Shown here: piece after piece, positions 26,855 through 36,368 of the stretch
How the letters are laid out: the number at the start of each line of letters is the position of its first letter
How positions within the stretch are numbered: position 1 is the stretch's first letter
NCBI GenBank assembly: GCA_023667095.1
Contig: JAMPAT010000004.1
Coordinates: 106,013-170,012, forward strand
Origin: Bacteroidales bacterium
GTDB lineage: Bacteria; Bacteroidota; Bacteroidia; Bacteroidales; UBA932
DNA: 64,000 nt
Direction of reading: 5' to 3'
Made by a program: the position numbers and the translations under genes
The notes under the pieces: model-generated
Databases searched by the model: none
What the model saw: only the letters and a program-made list of their open reading frames with translations
What the model was told of the DNA's origin: nothing

Positions 26855-27646
26855 TTATTTAGACTGATATTTAACCAAAGTGTCCACCAATGAGATAGAA
26901 GCGTCTTCCATTTCGATGGAAAGGCTGTCGATCTTTGAGAGGATGTAGTTGTAGAAAATCTGAAGGATAACGGCTACGATCAAACCACCGACTGTAGTGA
27001 TCAACGCCACTTTCATACCTCCTGCCACAACGTTTGGAGAAATATCACCTGCTGCCTGGATAGCATCGAATGCCTCAATCATACCGATAACTGTTCCCAA
27101 GAATCCGAGAGAAGGTGCAATCGCGATGAAGAGGGAAATCCATGAAAGGCCGCTTTCCATCTGGCTCATCTGTACTGAACCGTATGAAACGACTGTCTTC
27201 TCAACAACATCGATACCCTGGTCCATACGGAGAAGTCCCTGGTAGAAGATGCTTGCAACAGGTCCGCGTGTGTTGCGGCAAACCTCTTTGGCAGCCTCTA
27301 CACCACCTTCCTGGAGTGCGCACTCAATCTTTGCAAGGAGCTTCTTGGTGTTGGTCTTTGAGAATGAAAGATAAAGGATTCTCTCAACACAAAGTGCAAG
27401 ACCGAGAATAAGACAGATGATAACGAGAGACATGAAGCCTGCACCACCCTCGATGAACTTTGTCTTGAGAGCCTGGTGGAAAGGAACTTCCTCTGCAGGT
27501 GCATTGAATGGGTCAACTGTCTCAGTTGCAGCCACTTCAGTTGCGGTTGTCTCCTCAGCAGCCTGCTCTGCTTCCTGAGCTGCTGCGAATTGTGCAGAAA
27601 TGGCTGTGATGCCGATTACTGCCAAAAACATGAAAAATTTTTTCAT
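26855..27646 (-). CDS. exbB: MotA/TolQ/ExbB proton channel family protein
   Basis: Proton-channel subunit energising TonB. The ATG at 27646 was chosen: the protein then begins with a signal-peptide-like segment (MKKFFMFLAVIGITAISAQF) followed by an acidic Ala/Glu linker, the usual layout in Bacteroidota. The longer frame to 27739 adds only upstream DNA. The 263 residues contain three membrane helices (about 70-90, 165-190, 205-235) with the motifs WISLFIAIAPSLGFLGTVIG and LITTVGGLIVAVI typical of ExbB. First gene of a four-gene minus-strand operon ending at the terminator at 25288-25331. Confidence 0.94.
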   Translation of the reverse strand: MKKFFMFLAVIGITAISAQFAAAQEAEQAAEETTATEVAATETVDPFNAPAEEVPFHQALKTKFIEGGAGFMSLVIICLILGLALCVERILYLSFSKTNTKKLLAKIECALQEGGVEAAKEVCRNTRGPVASIFYQGLLRMDQGIDVVEKTVVSYGSVQMSQMESGLSWISLFIAIAPSLGFLGTVIGMIEAFDAIQAAGDISPNVVAGGMKVALITTVGGLIVAVILQIFYNYILSKIDSLSIEMEDASISLVDTLVKYQSK

Positions 27647-27768
27647 AATTGTTTTTGTGTGTTTAATTAATAATGTATTAAATTGTTCTATGTTATTTCC
27701 CAGGAGTTGCGGAACGGTATATCCCCAAATCCGGTGCAATTTAGCAATAAATTTTCATTTGGCAATAA

Positions 27769-28824
27769 TTATTTGGATATTTCACCTCTCAGGTCCTCTT
27801 CGAGCATGATCTTGACCCAGCAGTTGTCATTGCTCTGGCCCATCAGGAAAAACAGCTTTGCCAATGCACCCTCGGTAGTGATGTCGTATCCGTTTACGAC
27901 TCCGGAATCTTTGAGTTTCTTTCCGTTGGCGTAGATGTTCATGTTGACGCACCCTCCAAGGCATTGTGTGACATTGAGCAATATCTTCCCGTTTTCCGAT
28001 GCTTCACGTACTATTGATGTGAACCACTCCCTGCACGTCGCGTTTCCGGAGCCGTATGTCTCTATTATCACTGCCCTGGTCTGGTCGCCGCACAATATGT
28101 TCCTCACAACCTGTGGGGTTATCCCTGGATGAATCTTGAGTATCGAGACCCTTGTGTCAAGTGCTGTGTGTACCTTGAGCGGCCTGTCCCAACCGGACGG
28201 CCTGCGTATTGTAGCTGTGCTGTACCTTATATTTATTCCTGCCTCTGCGAGAGGTGGCAGGTTCTCTGACCTGAATGCGCGGAAGTTGTCCGAATTCACC
28301 TTTGATGTCCTGTTGCCACGCATGAGCATGTTGTCAAAGCAGATGCATACCTCAGGTACAATGGCGTGCCCGTCCGCATCCTTGGCTGCTGCGATCTCTA
28401 CGGATGAAATCAGGTTCTCCTTGCCGTCGGTCCTCGGGACGCCGATCGGGAGCTGGCTGCCGGTGAATATGACAGGCTTTGACAAGTCCTCAAGCATGAA
28501 GCTGAGTGCAGATGCAGAATAGGCCATGGTGTCTGTACCGTGGAGTATGACAAAGCCGTCATACCTTTCGTATCTGTCGGCAATAAGCTGTGCAAGCTCT
28601 TGCCATAGCCCCGGCTCCACATCAGAGGAGTCTATTATTGGGTTGAATGTGTATGTGTCTATCTTGTAGGCGAATTTGGCAAGTTCCGGTGCTTCGTCCA
28701 GTATCTGGCTGAAATCAAATGGTTTCAGAGTCAGGTCTTCCGGGTCCTGCTTCATTCCGATGGTCCCTCCGGTGTATATGAGCAGGATTGATGCCTTTTC
28801 CTTGCCGCTCAAACAGTTTGTCAT
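27769..28824 (-). CDS. ansA: Type I L-asparaginase
   Basis: Cytoplasmic enzyme hydrolysing asparagine to aspartate and ammonia. The 351 residues have the first catalytic Thr in LLIYTGGTIGM at about residues 15-21 and the second catalytic Thr in GFVILHGTDTMAYSASAL at about 93-96. The usual C-terminal regulatory half is present. It overlaps the start of tatD-like gene by 4 bases (ATGA), so the two are translationally coupled with tatD upstream. Confidence 0.95.
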   Translation of the reverse strand: MTNCLSGKEKASILLIYTGGTIGMKQDPEDLTLKPFDFSQILDEAPELAKFAYKIDTYTFNPIIDSSDVEPGLWQELAQLIADRYERYDGFVILHGTDTMAYSASALSFMLEDLSKPVIFTGSQLPIGVPRTDGKENLISSVEIAAAKDADGHAIVPEVCICFDNMLMRGNRTSKVNSDNFRAFRSENLPPLAEAGINIRYSTATIRRPSGWDRPLKVHTALDTRVSILKIHPGITPQVVRNILCGDQTRAVIIETYGSGNATCREWFTSIVREASENGKILLNVTQCLGGCVNMNIYANGKKLKDSGVVNGYDITTEGALAKLFFLMGQSNDNCWVKIMLEEDLRGEISK

Positions 28825-29591
28825 ATCCTGAATAGTTTATGTGCGTTGTCCCATGTCGCCTCTGCCACTTCCTCTATGCCGATGCCTTTCTGCGAGGCAA
28901 TCTTTTCTGCGATGAGGGGGATATAGCTGCTTTCGTTCCTTGTCCCCCTGTGCGGGGCTGGGGTGAGCCATGGGGAATCCGTCTCGGTCAGGATGCGTTC
29001 CAGGGGTATATCCTTTATAGTCTCTGCTATGGAAGCTTTCCTGAATGTAACTACGCCTCCGATCCCGACATAGAAATCCCCGAGCCTTTCAATCTCCCTG
29101 AATGTCCCGATGCTTCCGCTGTATGCGTGGAATACGCCTTTGAGTCCACGTCCCCGGTAGTCTTCCAATATTCTCAGTGTCGCTTCTGTGGCCTCCCTGC
29201 TGTGTATTATAATAGGAATGTCGAGCTTTTCTGCAAGCTCCACCTGGACCCTGAATGCCTCCTCCTGTTCTGCCTTGAACTCCTTTGACCAGTAGAGGTC
29301 CATCCCGATTTCTCCGATGGCTGCTACCGCTGTCTTCCCTGTATGCTCCATAATCAGGTCAATCTCGTCCCTCCAGCTGGCGTTCACCTCCGTAGGGTGC
29401 AGCCCGAGACAAGGAAAGAGTATTCCAGGGTACTGGGCTGCCAGGCTGAACATCGGCTCCCTTGACTTGCTGTCTATGTCCGGAAGTATCATCTTGGCTA
29501 CACCTGAGCCGATAGCCCTGGATATAGTCTTGCCGATGTCTTCGTTGTAGGCCTCGTCGTACAGATGTGTGTGTGTATCTACAAAATTCAT
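28821..29591 (-). CDS. TatD family metal-dependent hydrolase
   Basis: TIM-barrel metal-dependent DNase/deoxyribonuclease family. The start was set at 29591 because MNFVDTHTHLYDEAY is the canonical N-terminus and a TATTTTTG promoter element lies 26-33 bases upstream; the longer frame runs through that promoter. The 256 residues contain the metal motif DTHTHL, the Glu in AIGEIGMDLYW, and late His and Asp residues in IIIHSREA and LTETDSPWLTPAPHRG. Followed by asparaginase with a 4-base overlap. Confidence 0.93.
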   Translation of the reverse strand: MNFVDTHTHLYDEAYNEDIGKTISRAIGSGVAKMILPDIDSKSREPMFSLAAQYPGILFPCLGLHPTEVNASWRDEIDLIMEHTGKTAVAAIGEIGMDLYWSKEFKAEQEEAFRVQVELAEKLDIPIIIHSREATEATLRILEDYRGRGLKGVFHAYSGSIGTFREIERLGDFYVGIGGVVTFRKASIAETIKDIPLERILTETDSPWLTPAPHRGTRNESSYIPLIAEKIASQKGIGIEEVAEATWDNAHKLFRI

Positions 29592-29616
29592 ATTCGCCAC
29601 AAGTTGAAACGGAGCG

Positions 29617-29624
29617 CAAAAATA
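29617..29624 (-). promoter_or_regulatory. Promoter -7 element of the tatD-ansA operon
   Basis: The minus strand reads TATTTTTG with predicted start about 18 bases before the tatD-like ATG at 29591. It lies just beyond the dprA stop. Confidence 0.5.
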
Positions 29625-29632
29625 CAATTTTT

Positions 29633-30790
29633 TTAGATATTTATTGTGCACCGTCTCATAAGGTCTGTAGAAATGAGCCCGTCATATTCAAGAAGTCCGG
29701 TAAGTTCTGCAGCGCGCCTGTACTCTATCCTGCACTCTTCGGCAATCTCGCCTATGCTTATCCCGCTTTGCTTCTTGATTTTGAGCAGAATCATGGCCAT
29801 GAGGTCTATTGTACTGCTGTCCATTCTTCCTGAGTACATCCTCCTTATCTTTTCCTCCCCGTCTGTCTTGACCCTGTCTCCATGTATGTTCCTGAGCCCG
29901 ATTGTCTCCGCCATGGAGTGTCCGGATATTATAGGCTCGGCTATCTTTTCCCTTATAAGAAGGTTACATCCCTGCGACCTGAGATCATCAATCCTTCCGG
30001 GGAGGGCAAGGACATCCCTGTTGTATGAGAATGCAAGCCTTGCGGTCATCATCCCGCCTCCCTTTATTTTCGATTCAATCAGCACTGTCGCTTTGCAGAG
30101 CCCTGCAATTATCCGGTTCCTCCTGAGAAAGTTGAGCTTGATTGCTGCTGTCCCTGGCGGGAAATCCGTTATTATTGCACTTCCTGGAGAAGAGGCAATC
30201 CTGTCTGCATCCATACTGTGCCTCAATGGGTAGATTCCATCTATCCCTGTCGGTATCACTGCAATTGTTGGCAGACCGTATTCGAGTGCTGCACGGTGTG
30301 CTGTTATGTCTGTACCTATGGCGAGTCCGCTTACGACAGTCGGCTGCACTTCTGTAGCTGCCAGATATGATATTATCCGCCTGCACCAGTCTTTCCCGTA
30401 TGGTGTAAGGTCTCTTGTACCGATGACTGCAATGAATGTCCTGCTGTGGAATATGCTTTCAGGAGGGCTTCCGCTCCTCAAGTAAAGGCCGAGCGGGGCG
30501 TCTTCGCATTCCCGAAGGCTTGACGGGTAATATTCCCCGCTGCTGCATATGAAGCTGAATCCCCTGGCCTCCATGGATGCAAGCTCTTTCTCTGCACAGG
30601 CATATTCCGTATCGTTTATCCTGTCTATCCCATTTGTGTACGGCAATGCCTCCTTCAGCATCCTGCATCCTGCGCTGAATATCCCAGATGCTGACCCGAA
30701 GTGCCCTATCAGGGCGTATGCGGTCTTTGGTGTATAGCCGAATATCCTGTTAAGCGAGTATCGGCAGACTTTCTCATCGTATGGCTCCAT
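29633..30790 (-). CDS. dprA: DNA-processing protein DprA (Smf)
   Basis: Protein that loads RecA on incoming single-stranded DNA during transformation. The ATG at 30790 was selected: it follows a good ribosome site (AGGAGGAAAAGAT) and gives a typical N-terminus (MEPYDEKVCRYSLNRI). The 385 residues contain an N-terminal helical domain, the Rossmann core with FIAVIGTRDLTPYG, VVSGLAIGTDITAHRAAL and LPGRIDDLRSQGCNLLI, and a C-terminal winged-helix DprA_WH domain. A TATATTTG element is 43-50 bases upstream. Confidence 0.95.
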   Translation of the reverse strand: MEPYDEKVCRYSLNRIFGYTPKTAYALIGHFGSASGIFSAGCRMLKEALPYTNGIDRINDTEYACAEKELASMEARGFSFICSSGEYYPSSLRECEDAPLGLYLRSGSPPESIFHSRTFIAVIGTRDLTPYGKDWCRRIISYLAATEVQPTVVSGLAIGTDITAHRAALEYGLPTIAVIPTGIDGIYPLRHSMDADRIASSPGSAIITDFPPGTAAIKLNFLRRNRIIAGLCKATVLIESKIKGGGMMTARLAFSYNRDVLALPGRIDDLRSQGCNLLIREKIAEPIISGHSMAETIGLRNIHGDRVKTDGEEKIRRMYSGRMDSSTIDLMAMILLKIKKQSGISIGEIAEECRIEYRRAAELTGLLEYDGLISTDLMRRCTINI

Positions 30791-30832
30791 ATCTTTTCCT
30801 CCTGCTGCTAATCTGTATGCTGCAAATATATG

Positions 30833-30840
30833 GAACACAA
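30833..30840 (-). promoter_or_regulatory. Promoter -7 element of dprA
   Basis: The minus strand reads TATATTTG (TAnnTTTG), about 43 bases before the dprA ATG and immediately beyond the queA terminator. Confidence 0.45.
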
Positions 30841-30881
30841 AAACAAAATGTGCCCTCCGGGCTCTCCCGAAGTGCACATTT
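30840..30881 (-). terminator. Terminator of queA
   Basis: An 8-base stem AAATGTGC/GCACATTT encloses an inner CCGGG/CCCG pairing and is followed on the minus strand by TGTTTTTGTG. It lies 66 bases past the queA stop. Confidence 0.7.
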
Positions 30882-30946
30882 ATATGTTTTTTATAGTTTT
30901 TTCCCTTTTTGACTACTCTTTTTTATAATAACAGTGGAGGGGATTC

Positions 30947-31996
30947 CTATATGATAAGCATTGCATCTCCATATGGGCCGAACTTGTAGTCCTCCTTCAG
31001 GGCTACCTGGTAGGCATTCATTACATTGTCGAACCCTCCGAATGCTGCTACAGACATCAGCATGGTAGAGCATGGGAGATGGAAATTTGACACAATCGCG
31101 TCCGGTATTGCAAACCTGTATGGCGGGAATATGAACTTGTTGGTCCATCCGTCAAATGCAATGACCTCATCATTGGTAGTGTAATATGCTTCAAGTCCCC
31201 TCATCACAGTGACCCCGACTGCGAGTACCTTGTGCCCGTTTTTCTTTGTCATGTTGATGGCGTCTGCTGTCTCTTCCGTGATGATCAGCCTCTCTGAATC
31301 CATCTTATGCTTCGACAGGTCCTCGACATCCACTGAGCGGAAATGCCCGATTCCCATGTGAAGTGTAATGAAGGCCTTGTTTATGTCCTTGAGGATCATT
31401 CTGTTGAAAAGTTCCCTGCTGAAATGCAGTCCGGCAGCAGGGGCAGATACGGCACCTTCCTTGTCAGCAAATATTGTCTGGAAATTCTCCTCGTCTTCCT
31501 TGGTTACCTTGTCCTTTACCCATTTAGGTACGGGAGGCTCGCCAAGCCCGAAAAGTGTTGCCTTGAAGTCTTCGTAGCTTCCATCGAACAGGAAACGGAG
31601 TGTACGTCCCCTGGATGTTGTATTGTCAATGACTTCTGCCACAAGGCTTTCGTCGTCTCCGAAATATAGCTTGTTCCCTATCCTTATCTTGCGGGCAGGG
31701 TCAACTATGACATCCCAGAGCCTCTGCTCCCTGTTGAGCTCCCTGAGGAGGAATACCTCAATGTCGGCACCAGTCTTTTCCTTATTGCCGTAAAGCCTTG
31801 CCGGAAATACCTTTGTATCATTCAGTACAAAGGTGTCCCCTTTCCCGAAATAGTCGATAAGATCCTTGAATATCCTATGCTCTATCTCGCCGGTGTCCTT
31901 GTGGACAACCATTAATTTGCACTCGTCGCGCCATCTCGGAGGTTCGGATGCAATCTTGTCCTTTGTCAGGTTGAAATTGAACTGTGAAAGTTTCAT
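30947..31996 (-). CDS. queA: S-adenosylmethionine:tRNA ribosyltransferase-isomerase
   Basis: Transfers the ribosyl part of SAM to preQ1 at tRNA position 34 to make epoxyqueuosine. The 349 residues show the family signatures [61 protein letters not shown], and the C-terminal [16 protein letters not shown]. The length is standard for bacterial QueA. It is monocistronic here, with a terminator downstream and 90 bases to the Nudix gene upstream. Confidence 0.97.
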   Translation of the reverse strand: MKLSQFNFNLTKDKIASEPPRWRDECKLMVVHKDTGEIEHRIFKDLIDYFGKGDTFVLNDTKVFPARLYGNKEKTGADIEVFLLRELNREQRLWDVIVDPARKIRIGNKLYFGDDESLVAEVIDNTTSRGRTLRFLFDGSYEDFKATLFGLGEPPVPKWVKDKVTKEDEENFQTIFADKEGAVSAPAAGLHFSRELFNRMILKDINKAFITLHMGIGHFRSVDVEDLSKHKMDSERLIITEETADAINMTKKNGHKVLAVGVTVMRGLEAYYTTNDEVIAFDGWTNKFIFPPYRFAIPDAIVSNFHLPCSTMLMSVAAFGGFDNVMNAYQVALKEDYKFGPYGDAMLII

Positions 31997-32086
31997 GATA
32001 AATGAAAGCTGTATGGTTTAGTCAGCACATATCATTATACGATATTTTCCGGATTTTGTTTCATCCTTTGTGAAAAAATGCAAAAA

Positions 32087-32698
32087 TTATACTTTTGCCT
32101 CCCGGAAAACCTCCACAATCGACGGATATGTGTTGTGAAGGAAAGGCGGAAGGCTTGACTTTGCAACCCAGGCTGCCTTTGAAATGTCCTCCTCCCTCTG
32201 TGGAGTGAGGTCTTCAGGGTCGGTATACAGCATGTCGTACCACCATGTGTGCTTCAGGTGCCATAGCCCGTTCCTTATATAGCAGTGGTCCGTTATGCAG
32301 ATGAGTCCGCGAAGCTCCAGCTGGCTGATGCCGGTTTCCTCCTGTACTTCCCTCAGGGCAGTAGTGCGTATATCCTCTCCCTCCTCCTGATGGCCTTTGG
32401 GAAGGTCCCACAGCCCGTATCTGCTGATCAGCAGATAGTCTCCACGCTTGTTTGAGACAAGGCCTCCGGCTGCATTCACGTTGACGAACTCCGCACAGAT
32501 CTTCCTGTACGTTGCAGATGGATCTTCTGTCGGGATATAGATGCGGTGCAGGCTTTCCGTAGTCTCGAACATCCCTATCAGTGTATGCAGGCTTATCCTT
32601 TCACCGATATGGAACTGTACTGCGTTGGGATCCGCGAGTGCCTGGTCATCAGGCGAACATATGCTTATGCATCTCTTTTCGAAATATATCCTGTGCAT
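32087..32698 (-). CDS. Nudix hydrolase
   Basis: Hydrolase of nucleoside diphosphate derivatives. The 203 residues have an N-terminal extension of about 70 residues, then the Nudix fold with box GHQEEGEDIRTTALREVQEE plus TGI at about 122-144 (G-x5-E-x7-REUxEExGU all satisfied). The preceding strand AAGGLVSNKRGDYLLISRYG is typical. Substrate not predictable. It is divergent from pyrE. Confidence 0.93.
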   Translation of the reverse strand: MHRIYFEKRCISICSPDDQALADPNAVQFHIGERISLHTLIGMFETTESLHRIYIPTEDPSATYRKICAEFVNVNAAGGLVSNKRGDYLLISRYGLWDLPKGHQEEGEDIRTTALREVQEETGISQLELRGLICITDHCYIRNGLWHLKHTWWYDMLYTDPEDLTPQREEDISKAAWVAKSSLPPFLHNTYPSIVEVFREAKV

Positions 32699-32724
32699 TA
32701 TGGCTTCTCAAAGTAAAAATTTAT

Positions 32725-32732
32725 TACCTTTG
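32725..32732 (+). promoter_or_regulatory. Promoter -7 element of the pyrE operon
   Basis: TACCTTTG matches TAnnTTTG and lies 75 bases before the pyrE ATG at 32807. A longer in-frame start at 32744 would leave almost no leader, supporting 32807. Confidence 0.55.
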
Positions 32733-32806
32733 CATGATATGCCTTGAAAAGTGGCAAACCGGTCCGCAAAGATAGGCAGAAATATGAATTATTAACCAAT
32801 ATTTTT

Positions 32807-33445
32807 ATGGAATCAATAGAGAGGTCTGTGGCCAAGTCGCTCCTTGATATCAAGGCTGTGCTGCTCAGCCCGGAAAAACCGTTTACGTGGGCTTCGGGAT
32901 GGCATTCCCCGATTTACTGTGACAACAGGAAGATCCTTTCATATCCTGAACTGAGGGAAAATGTGTGCCGCTGGATGGCGGAGAATATCATCAGGAGGTA
33001 TCCTGATCTTGATGTCATTGCAGGTGTCGCGACAGGTGCGATTGCGCATGGTGCCCTGATTGCGCATTTTCTGGGGAAGCCTTTCATATATGTGAGGCCA
33101 AAGCCAAAGGACCACGGGACAGGTTCACAGATTGAAGGAATCCTTGAGCATGGAGCCAAGGTCGTAGTAGTGGAGGATTTGATTTCCACAGGAATGAGCA
33201 GCCTTGCCGCTGTCTCTGCACTGGCTGCTGCCGGGGCACAGGTCCTGGGCATGTCTGCCATCTTTTCCTATAATTTCAACCATTCAAGGCGCGCATTCGA
33301 GAATGCCAATGTGGAACTGAATACCCTTACCAATTACGATGCGTTGATTGAGGTCGCATGCGAGACTGGCTATATCAAGGAGTCTGACCTGGAATATATC
33401 AAGGAGTGGAGGTTCTCGCCTTCAACCTGGGGCAGGGAGGAGTAG
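32807..33445 (+). CDS. pyrE: Orotate phosphoribosyltransferase
   Basis: Makes OMP from orotate and PRPP in pyrimidine biosynthesis. Start at 32807 (MESIERSVAKSLL) matches the family's usual N-terminus and follows the promoter at 32725. The 212 residues contain FTWASGWHSPIYCDNR, the flexible-loop segment YVRPKPKDHGTGSQIEG and the PRPP-binding motif VVVEDLISTGMSS. Followed after 3 bases by the SRPBCC gene. Confidence 0.97.
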   Translation: MESIERSVAKSLLDIKAVLLSPEKPFTWASGWHSPIYCDNRKILSYPELRENVCRWMAENIIRRYPDLDVIAGVATGAIAHGALIAHFLGKPFIYVRPKPKDHGTGSQIEGILEHGAKVVVVEDLISTGMSSLAAVSALAAAGAQVLGMSAIFSYNFNHSRRAFENANVELNTLTNYDALIEVACETGYIKESDLEYIKEWRFSPSTWGREE

Positions 33446-33448
33446 ATT

Positions 33449-33946
33449 ATGCGGACAGAGATAAAGAGCAAGCATGCCGTTGTCTCCAAGGCTCCGTATA
33501 TGCTTTATATGGCTTTCGTGGACATGCGCAATTTTGTACAGTTCCTGCCGGAGGACAAGAGGCAGGGGGTGACAGCCGGCTATGACAGCCTCAATGCAGT
33601 TGTACAGGGATTCAGCATAGGGGTTCAGGTCTCCTCGCGCATCCCTTATTCACTGATTGAGTTCAAGGACAACGGCGCACCTTTCAGCTTTACGATGTCG
33701 CTTCATTTTGATTCGGCAGGTGTTCCTGACAAGACAGATTTCCACATAGAGCTGTCTGCAGACCTCAACCTGATGATGAAGATGATGCTCGGCTCAAAGC
33801 TTCAGGAGGCACTTGACAAGATGGTGGACGGACTTGCCGCTGTTTCAGAAGGACGTATGCCGGATGGGGTGGACCCTTCAATGTATCCTGAAGGGTTCGA
33901 CCCGTCACAATTTGCCGGCGGATTCGACCCGTCAAGGCAGTCATAA
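33449..33946 (+). CDS. SRPBCC-like protein downstream of pyrE
   Basis: A 165-residue cytoplasmic protein of START/SRPBCC fold by overall pattern: initial helix-strand KSKHAVVSKAPYMLYMAF, strands around QGFSIGVQVSSRIPYSLIEF, and a long C-terminal helix LMMKMMLGSKLQEALDKMVD. The tail carries three MYPEGFDPSQF-like repeats. Function unknown; adjacency to pyrE (3 bases) is common in Bacteroidales. It ends 10 bases before the methyltransferase ATG. Confidence 0.7.
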   Translation: MRTEIKSKHAVVSKAPYMLYMAFVDMRNFVQFLPEDKRQGVTAGYDSLNAVVQGFSIGVQVSSRIPYSLIEFKDNGAPFSFTMSLHFDSAGVPDKTDFHIELSADLNLMMKMMLGSKLQEALDKMVDGLAAVSEGRMPDGVDPSMYPEGFDPSQFAGGFDPSRQS

Positions 33947-33956
33947 GATTACCGGT

Positions 33957-35384
33957 ATGGTAGATGGATTCAGGGAATACCTCGAGGAAGCGATAGGGCG
34001 TGAACATGCTGCTGTCGCTTTTTCTGCTTTCAATGAACCGGCATCGGTCTCTGTGCGTCGGAATCCTTTCAAATGTCCATCTGGGGCCCCGTCCTGGGAT
34101 GCTGCGCAGACTGAACATGTCCCATGGTCAGAATCAGGAACCTTCATCCTGTCAGGACGCCCTGTCTTTACGCTTGATCCGCTTTTCCATGCCGGTGCGT
34201 ATTATGTGCAGGATTCCTCTTCGATGTTTGTCGGTGAGGTGGTCAGGGATGCCGTTGGACGGCTTTTACCGGACGGGATGCCATCGGACAGGCCTTTCAG
34301 GATACTTGACCTGTGCGCTGCGCCTGGAGGAAAGACTACCGACCTTGCATCTTCCATGAGGAAAATGTGTGGCGGAGGCTTCCTGCTTGTAGCGAATGAG
34401 GTCATGAAGCAGCGTGCCGGTGTGCTTGCTGACAACCTTGCGATATGGGGAGAGCCCAATGTGCTTGTCACAAGCGCAGACCCGTCCGCATTTGCATCGC
34501 TTGGCGGCTATTTCGATCTCATCCTTGCTGATGTCCCATGCTCCGGTGAAGGGATGTTCAGAAAGGATGGAGATGCTGTTGCCCAGTGGTCCAGGGACAA
34601 TGTGGCACTCTGCCAGGCCAGGCAGAGGAGGATTATAGCAGATGTATGGCCTTCTCTGGCTGAAGGAGGGATACTTGTCTACTCCACCTGTACATTCAAC
34701 AGGTATGAAAATGACCTGAATGTTGGATGGATAATGCAGGAGCTCGGTGCGGAACCTGTTCCAGGGCTTATGGACGGGCTGTCTGATGCCTATGCTTCCT
34801 GCGGTGTACTCAGGACTGAATATGGATATAGCCTTGTCCCGGGGCTTGTGAAGGGGGAGGGGCAGTATTGTGCATGCATGTGCAAGACCTCGGAAGCAGG
34901 ACGGACGTTCATGGACAGGAAGAATTCCGGGAAGAAAAGGAATGGCAATGAAAAGAAGAATACGGGCCTGCAGGGGCACTCGCTTGGACAGCTCTGCAGA
35001 ACTGACGTGGAGCTGCGCCAGAAAGGGAGTCTGCTGATTGCACTTCCTGCGGATGTCGCTTCTGAAATGGAGAGCCTGGCTGCTGAACTGCACCCGTTGA
35101 GGGCAGGATGCGCAGTGGGGGAAGTAAAGGGGAAGGATCTTGTGCCGTCTGCAGACCTTGCCCTCAGCCTGCTGTTCAATGCGGAAGCATTTCCCATGGC
35201 TGAACTGACGCATGATGAGGCACTTTCCTTTTTGCACAGGGACAGCATCGTTCTTCCTGATGTACCGAAAGGGTATGCGGCAGTCTGCTATGGAGGCCTT
35301 CCTCTCGGGTTTGTCAAGAATCTCGGCAACAGGTGCAACAACCTGCATCCCCAGGGACGGCGTATCAGAATGGATATAAAATAA
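33957..35384 (+). CDS. RsmF-like 16S rRNA m5C methyltransferase (NOL1/NOP2/Sun family)
   Basis: SAM-dependent rRNA cytosine-C5 methyltransferase. The start ATG at 33957 was chosen because the longer frame from 33813 overlaps the previous gene in another register. The 475 residues contain the SAM-binding motif ILDLCAAPGGKTTDLAS, the motif IV catalytic Cys in LADVPCSGEGMFRK, and the motif VI Cys in YSTCTFNRYEND, so both cysteines of the family are present. The C-terminal extension with a PUA/RsmF-type domain (LHPLRAGCAVGEVKG) fits RsmF (about 480). Confidence 0.94.
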   Translation: MVDGFREYLEEAIGREHAAVAFSAFNEPASVSVRRNPFKCPSGAPSWDAAQTEHVPWSESGTFILSGRPVFTLDPLFHAGAYYVQDSSSMFVGEVVRDAVGRLLPDGMPSDRPFRILDLCAAPGGKTTDLASSMRKMCGGGFLLVANEVMKQRAGVLADNLAIWGEPNVLVTSADPSAFASLGGYFDLILADVPCSGEGMFRKDGDAVAQWSRDNVALCQARQRRIIADVWPSLAEGGILVYSTCTFNRYENDLNVGWIMQELGAEPVPGLMDGLSDAYASCGVLRTEYGYSLVPGLVKGEGQYCACMCKTSEAGRTFMDRKNSGKKRNGNEKKNTGLQGHSLGQLCRTDVELRQKGSLLIALPADVASEMESLAAELHPLRAGCAVGEVKGKDLVPSADLALSLLFNAEAFPMAELTHDEALSFLHRDSIVLPDVPKGYAAVCYGGLPLGFVKNLGNRCNNLHPQGRRIRMDIK

Positions 35385-35397
35385 CTATATTGGATAT

Positions 35398-36336
35398 ATG
35401 AAAAAGATAATATTGATGTTGGTCTCTGCGTGCCTTGCAGCAACGGCATTTGCACAGATATCGCTTGAAAACGAGGCTGCTTCTGAGAAATATTCGCAAA
35501 GGTATGACGTGCTTGTCTCAAAGCTTGGCCCTGCCGGTGTGGGAATAGAAAACTTGCTCGAAAACTGGGAGAAGATTGATCCTGACAACAGGAAGCTTGT
35601 CCTTGCAAAGTACAGCTACTATCTGACTAAGGCGCAGAGTACTGCCATTGTCACAAGGCCTGGCAAGAAGTATCTTGGCAATGAGCCCCTTTTTTCATTG
35701 AAGGATTCCACCGGGAACAATGTCAACTATTTTGAGGAGACAAACTATGATGACTCATTGTATTCTGTTGCGTTGAAGAATATAGACAGGGCTATCAGGC
35801 TTTTCCCGCTTGAGATGGACATAAAGTTCATGAAGGCGGCTTCACTGGTCTCCTATGAGAAGGAAAGCCCTGACATGGCACTCGCGTTCCTGGAGAATCT
35901 TGCTGATGAGTATTATTCCGGCCAGGCAAGGCCATGGAAATTCGGAGGGGATGATATGGACGAGGAGTTTTTCCAGGGAGCAATCCAGGAGTACTGCTAT
36001 GTGTTCTACAATATTGCCTCACCTTCTTCGTATGAGGCTTTCAGGGCACTTTCCCAGAAGATGCTGGACAAACGTCCTAAGTCAACAGTCTTCCTTTCAA
36101 ATATGGGGTCGTATTACCTTATTGCACAGAAAGACCCAAAGATGGCATTGAAGTATTATAACAAGGTGCTGAAAATAAAGCCTGACGACTACACTGCTGC
36201 GAAAAACTGCGTGCTCCTGAGCAGAAGACAGAAGAATGTAAAGATGGAGAAGAAATATCTCCCGGTACTTATCGCATGTTCTCCGGATGAGGCGGAAGTA
36301 ATGTCTGCCAAGGCGCGTCTGGAAGTCCTGAAATAG
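35398..36336 (+). CDS. Secreted tetratricopeptide repeat protein
   Basis: A 312-residue protein with a signal peptide (ILMLVSACLAATAFAQ). The rest is alpha-helical; the clearest TPR is FLSNMGSYYLIAQKDPKMAL followed by KYYNKVLKIKPDD at about residues 230-262, and an earlier one at YSVALKNIDRAIRLFPLEMD. No catalytic motif. Probably a periplasmic protein-interaction scaffold. Located 13 bases after the methyltransferase gene and convergent with the BASS transporter. Confidence 0.8.
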   Translation: MKKIILMLVSACLAATAFAQISLENEAASEKYSQRYDVLVSKLGPAGVGIENLLENWEKIDPDNRKLVLAKYSYYLTKAQSTAIVTRPGKKYLGNEPLFSLKDSTGNNVNYFEETNYDDSLYSVALKNIDRAIRLFPLEMDIKFMKAASLVSYEKESPDMALAFLENLADEYYSGQARPWKFGGDDMDEEFFQGAIQEYCYVFYNIASPSSYEAFRALSQKMLDKRPKSTVFLSNMGSYYLIAQKDPKMALKYYNKVLKIKPDDYTAAKNCVLLSRRQKNVKMEKKYLPVLIACSPDEAEVMSAKARLEVLK

Positions 36337-36368
36337 GGAGCCGGAACATACGGGAAAAGCCATGCCGA

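Noticed and set aside
34266..35348. 360-codon minus-strand frame
   Set aside because: Antisense shadow of the RsmF-like methyltransferase gene.
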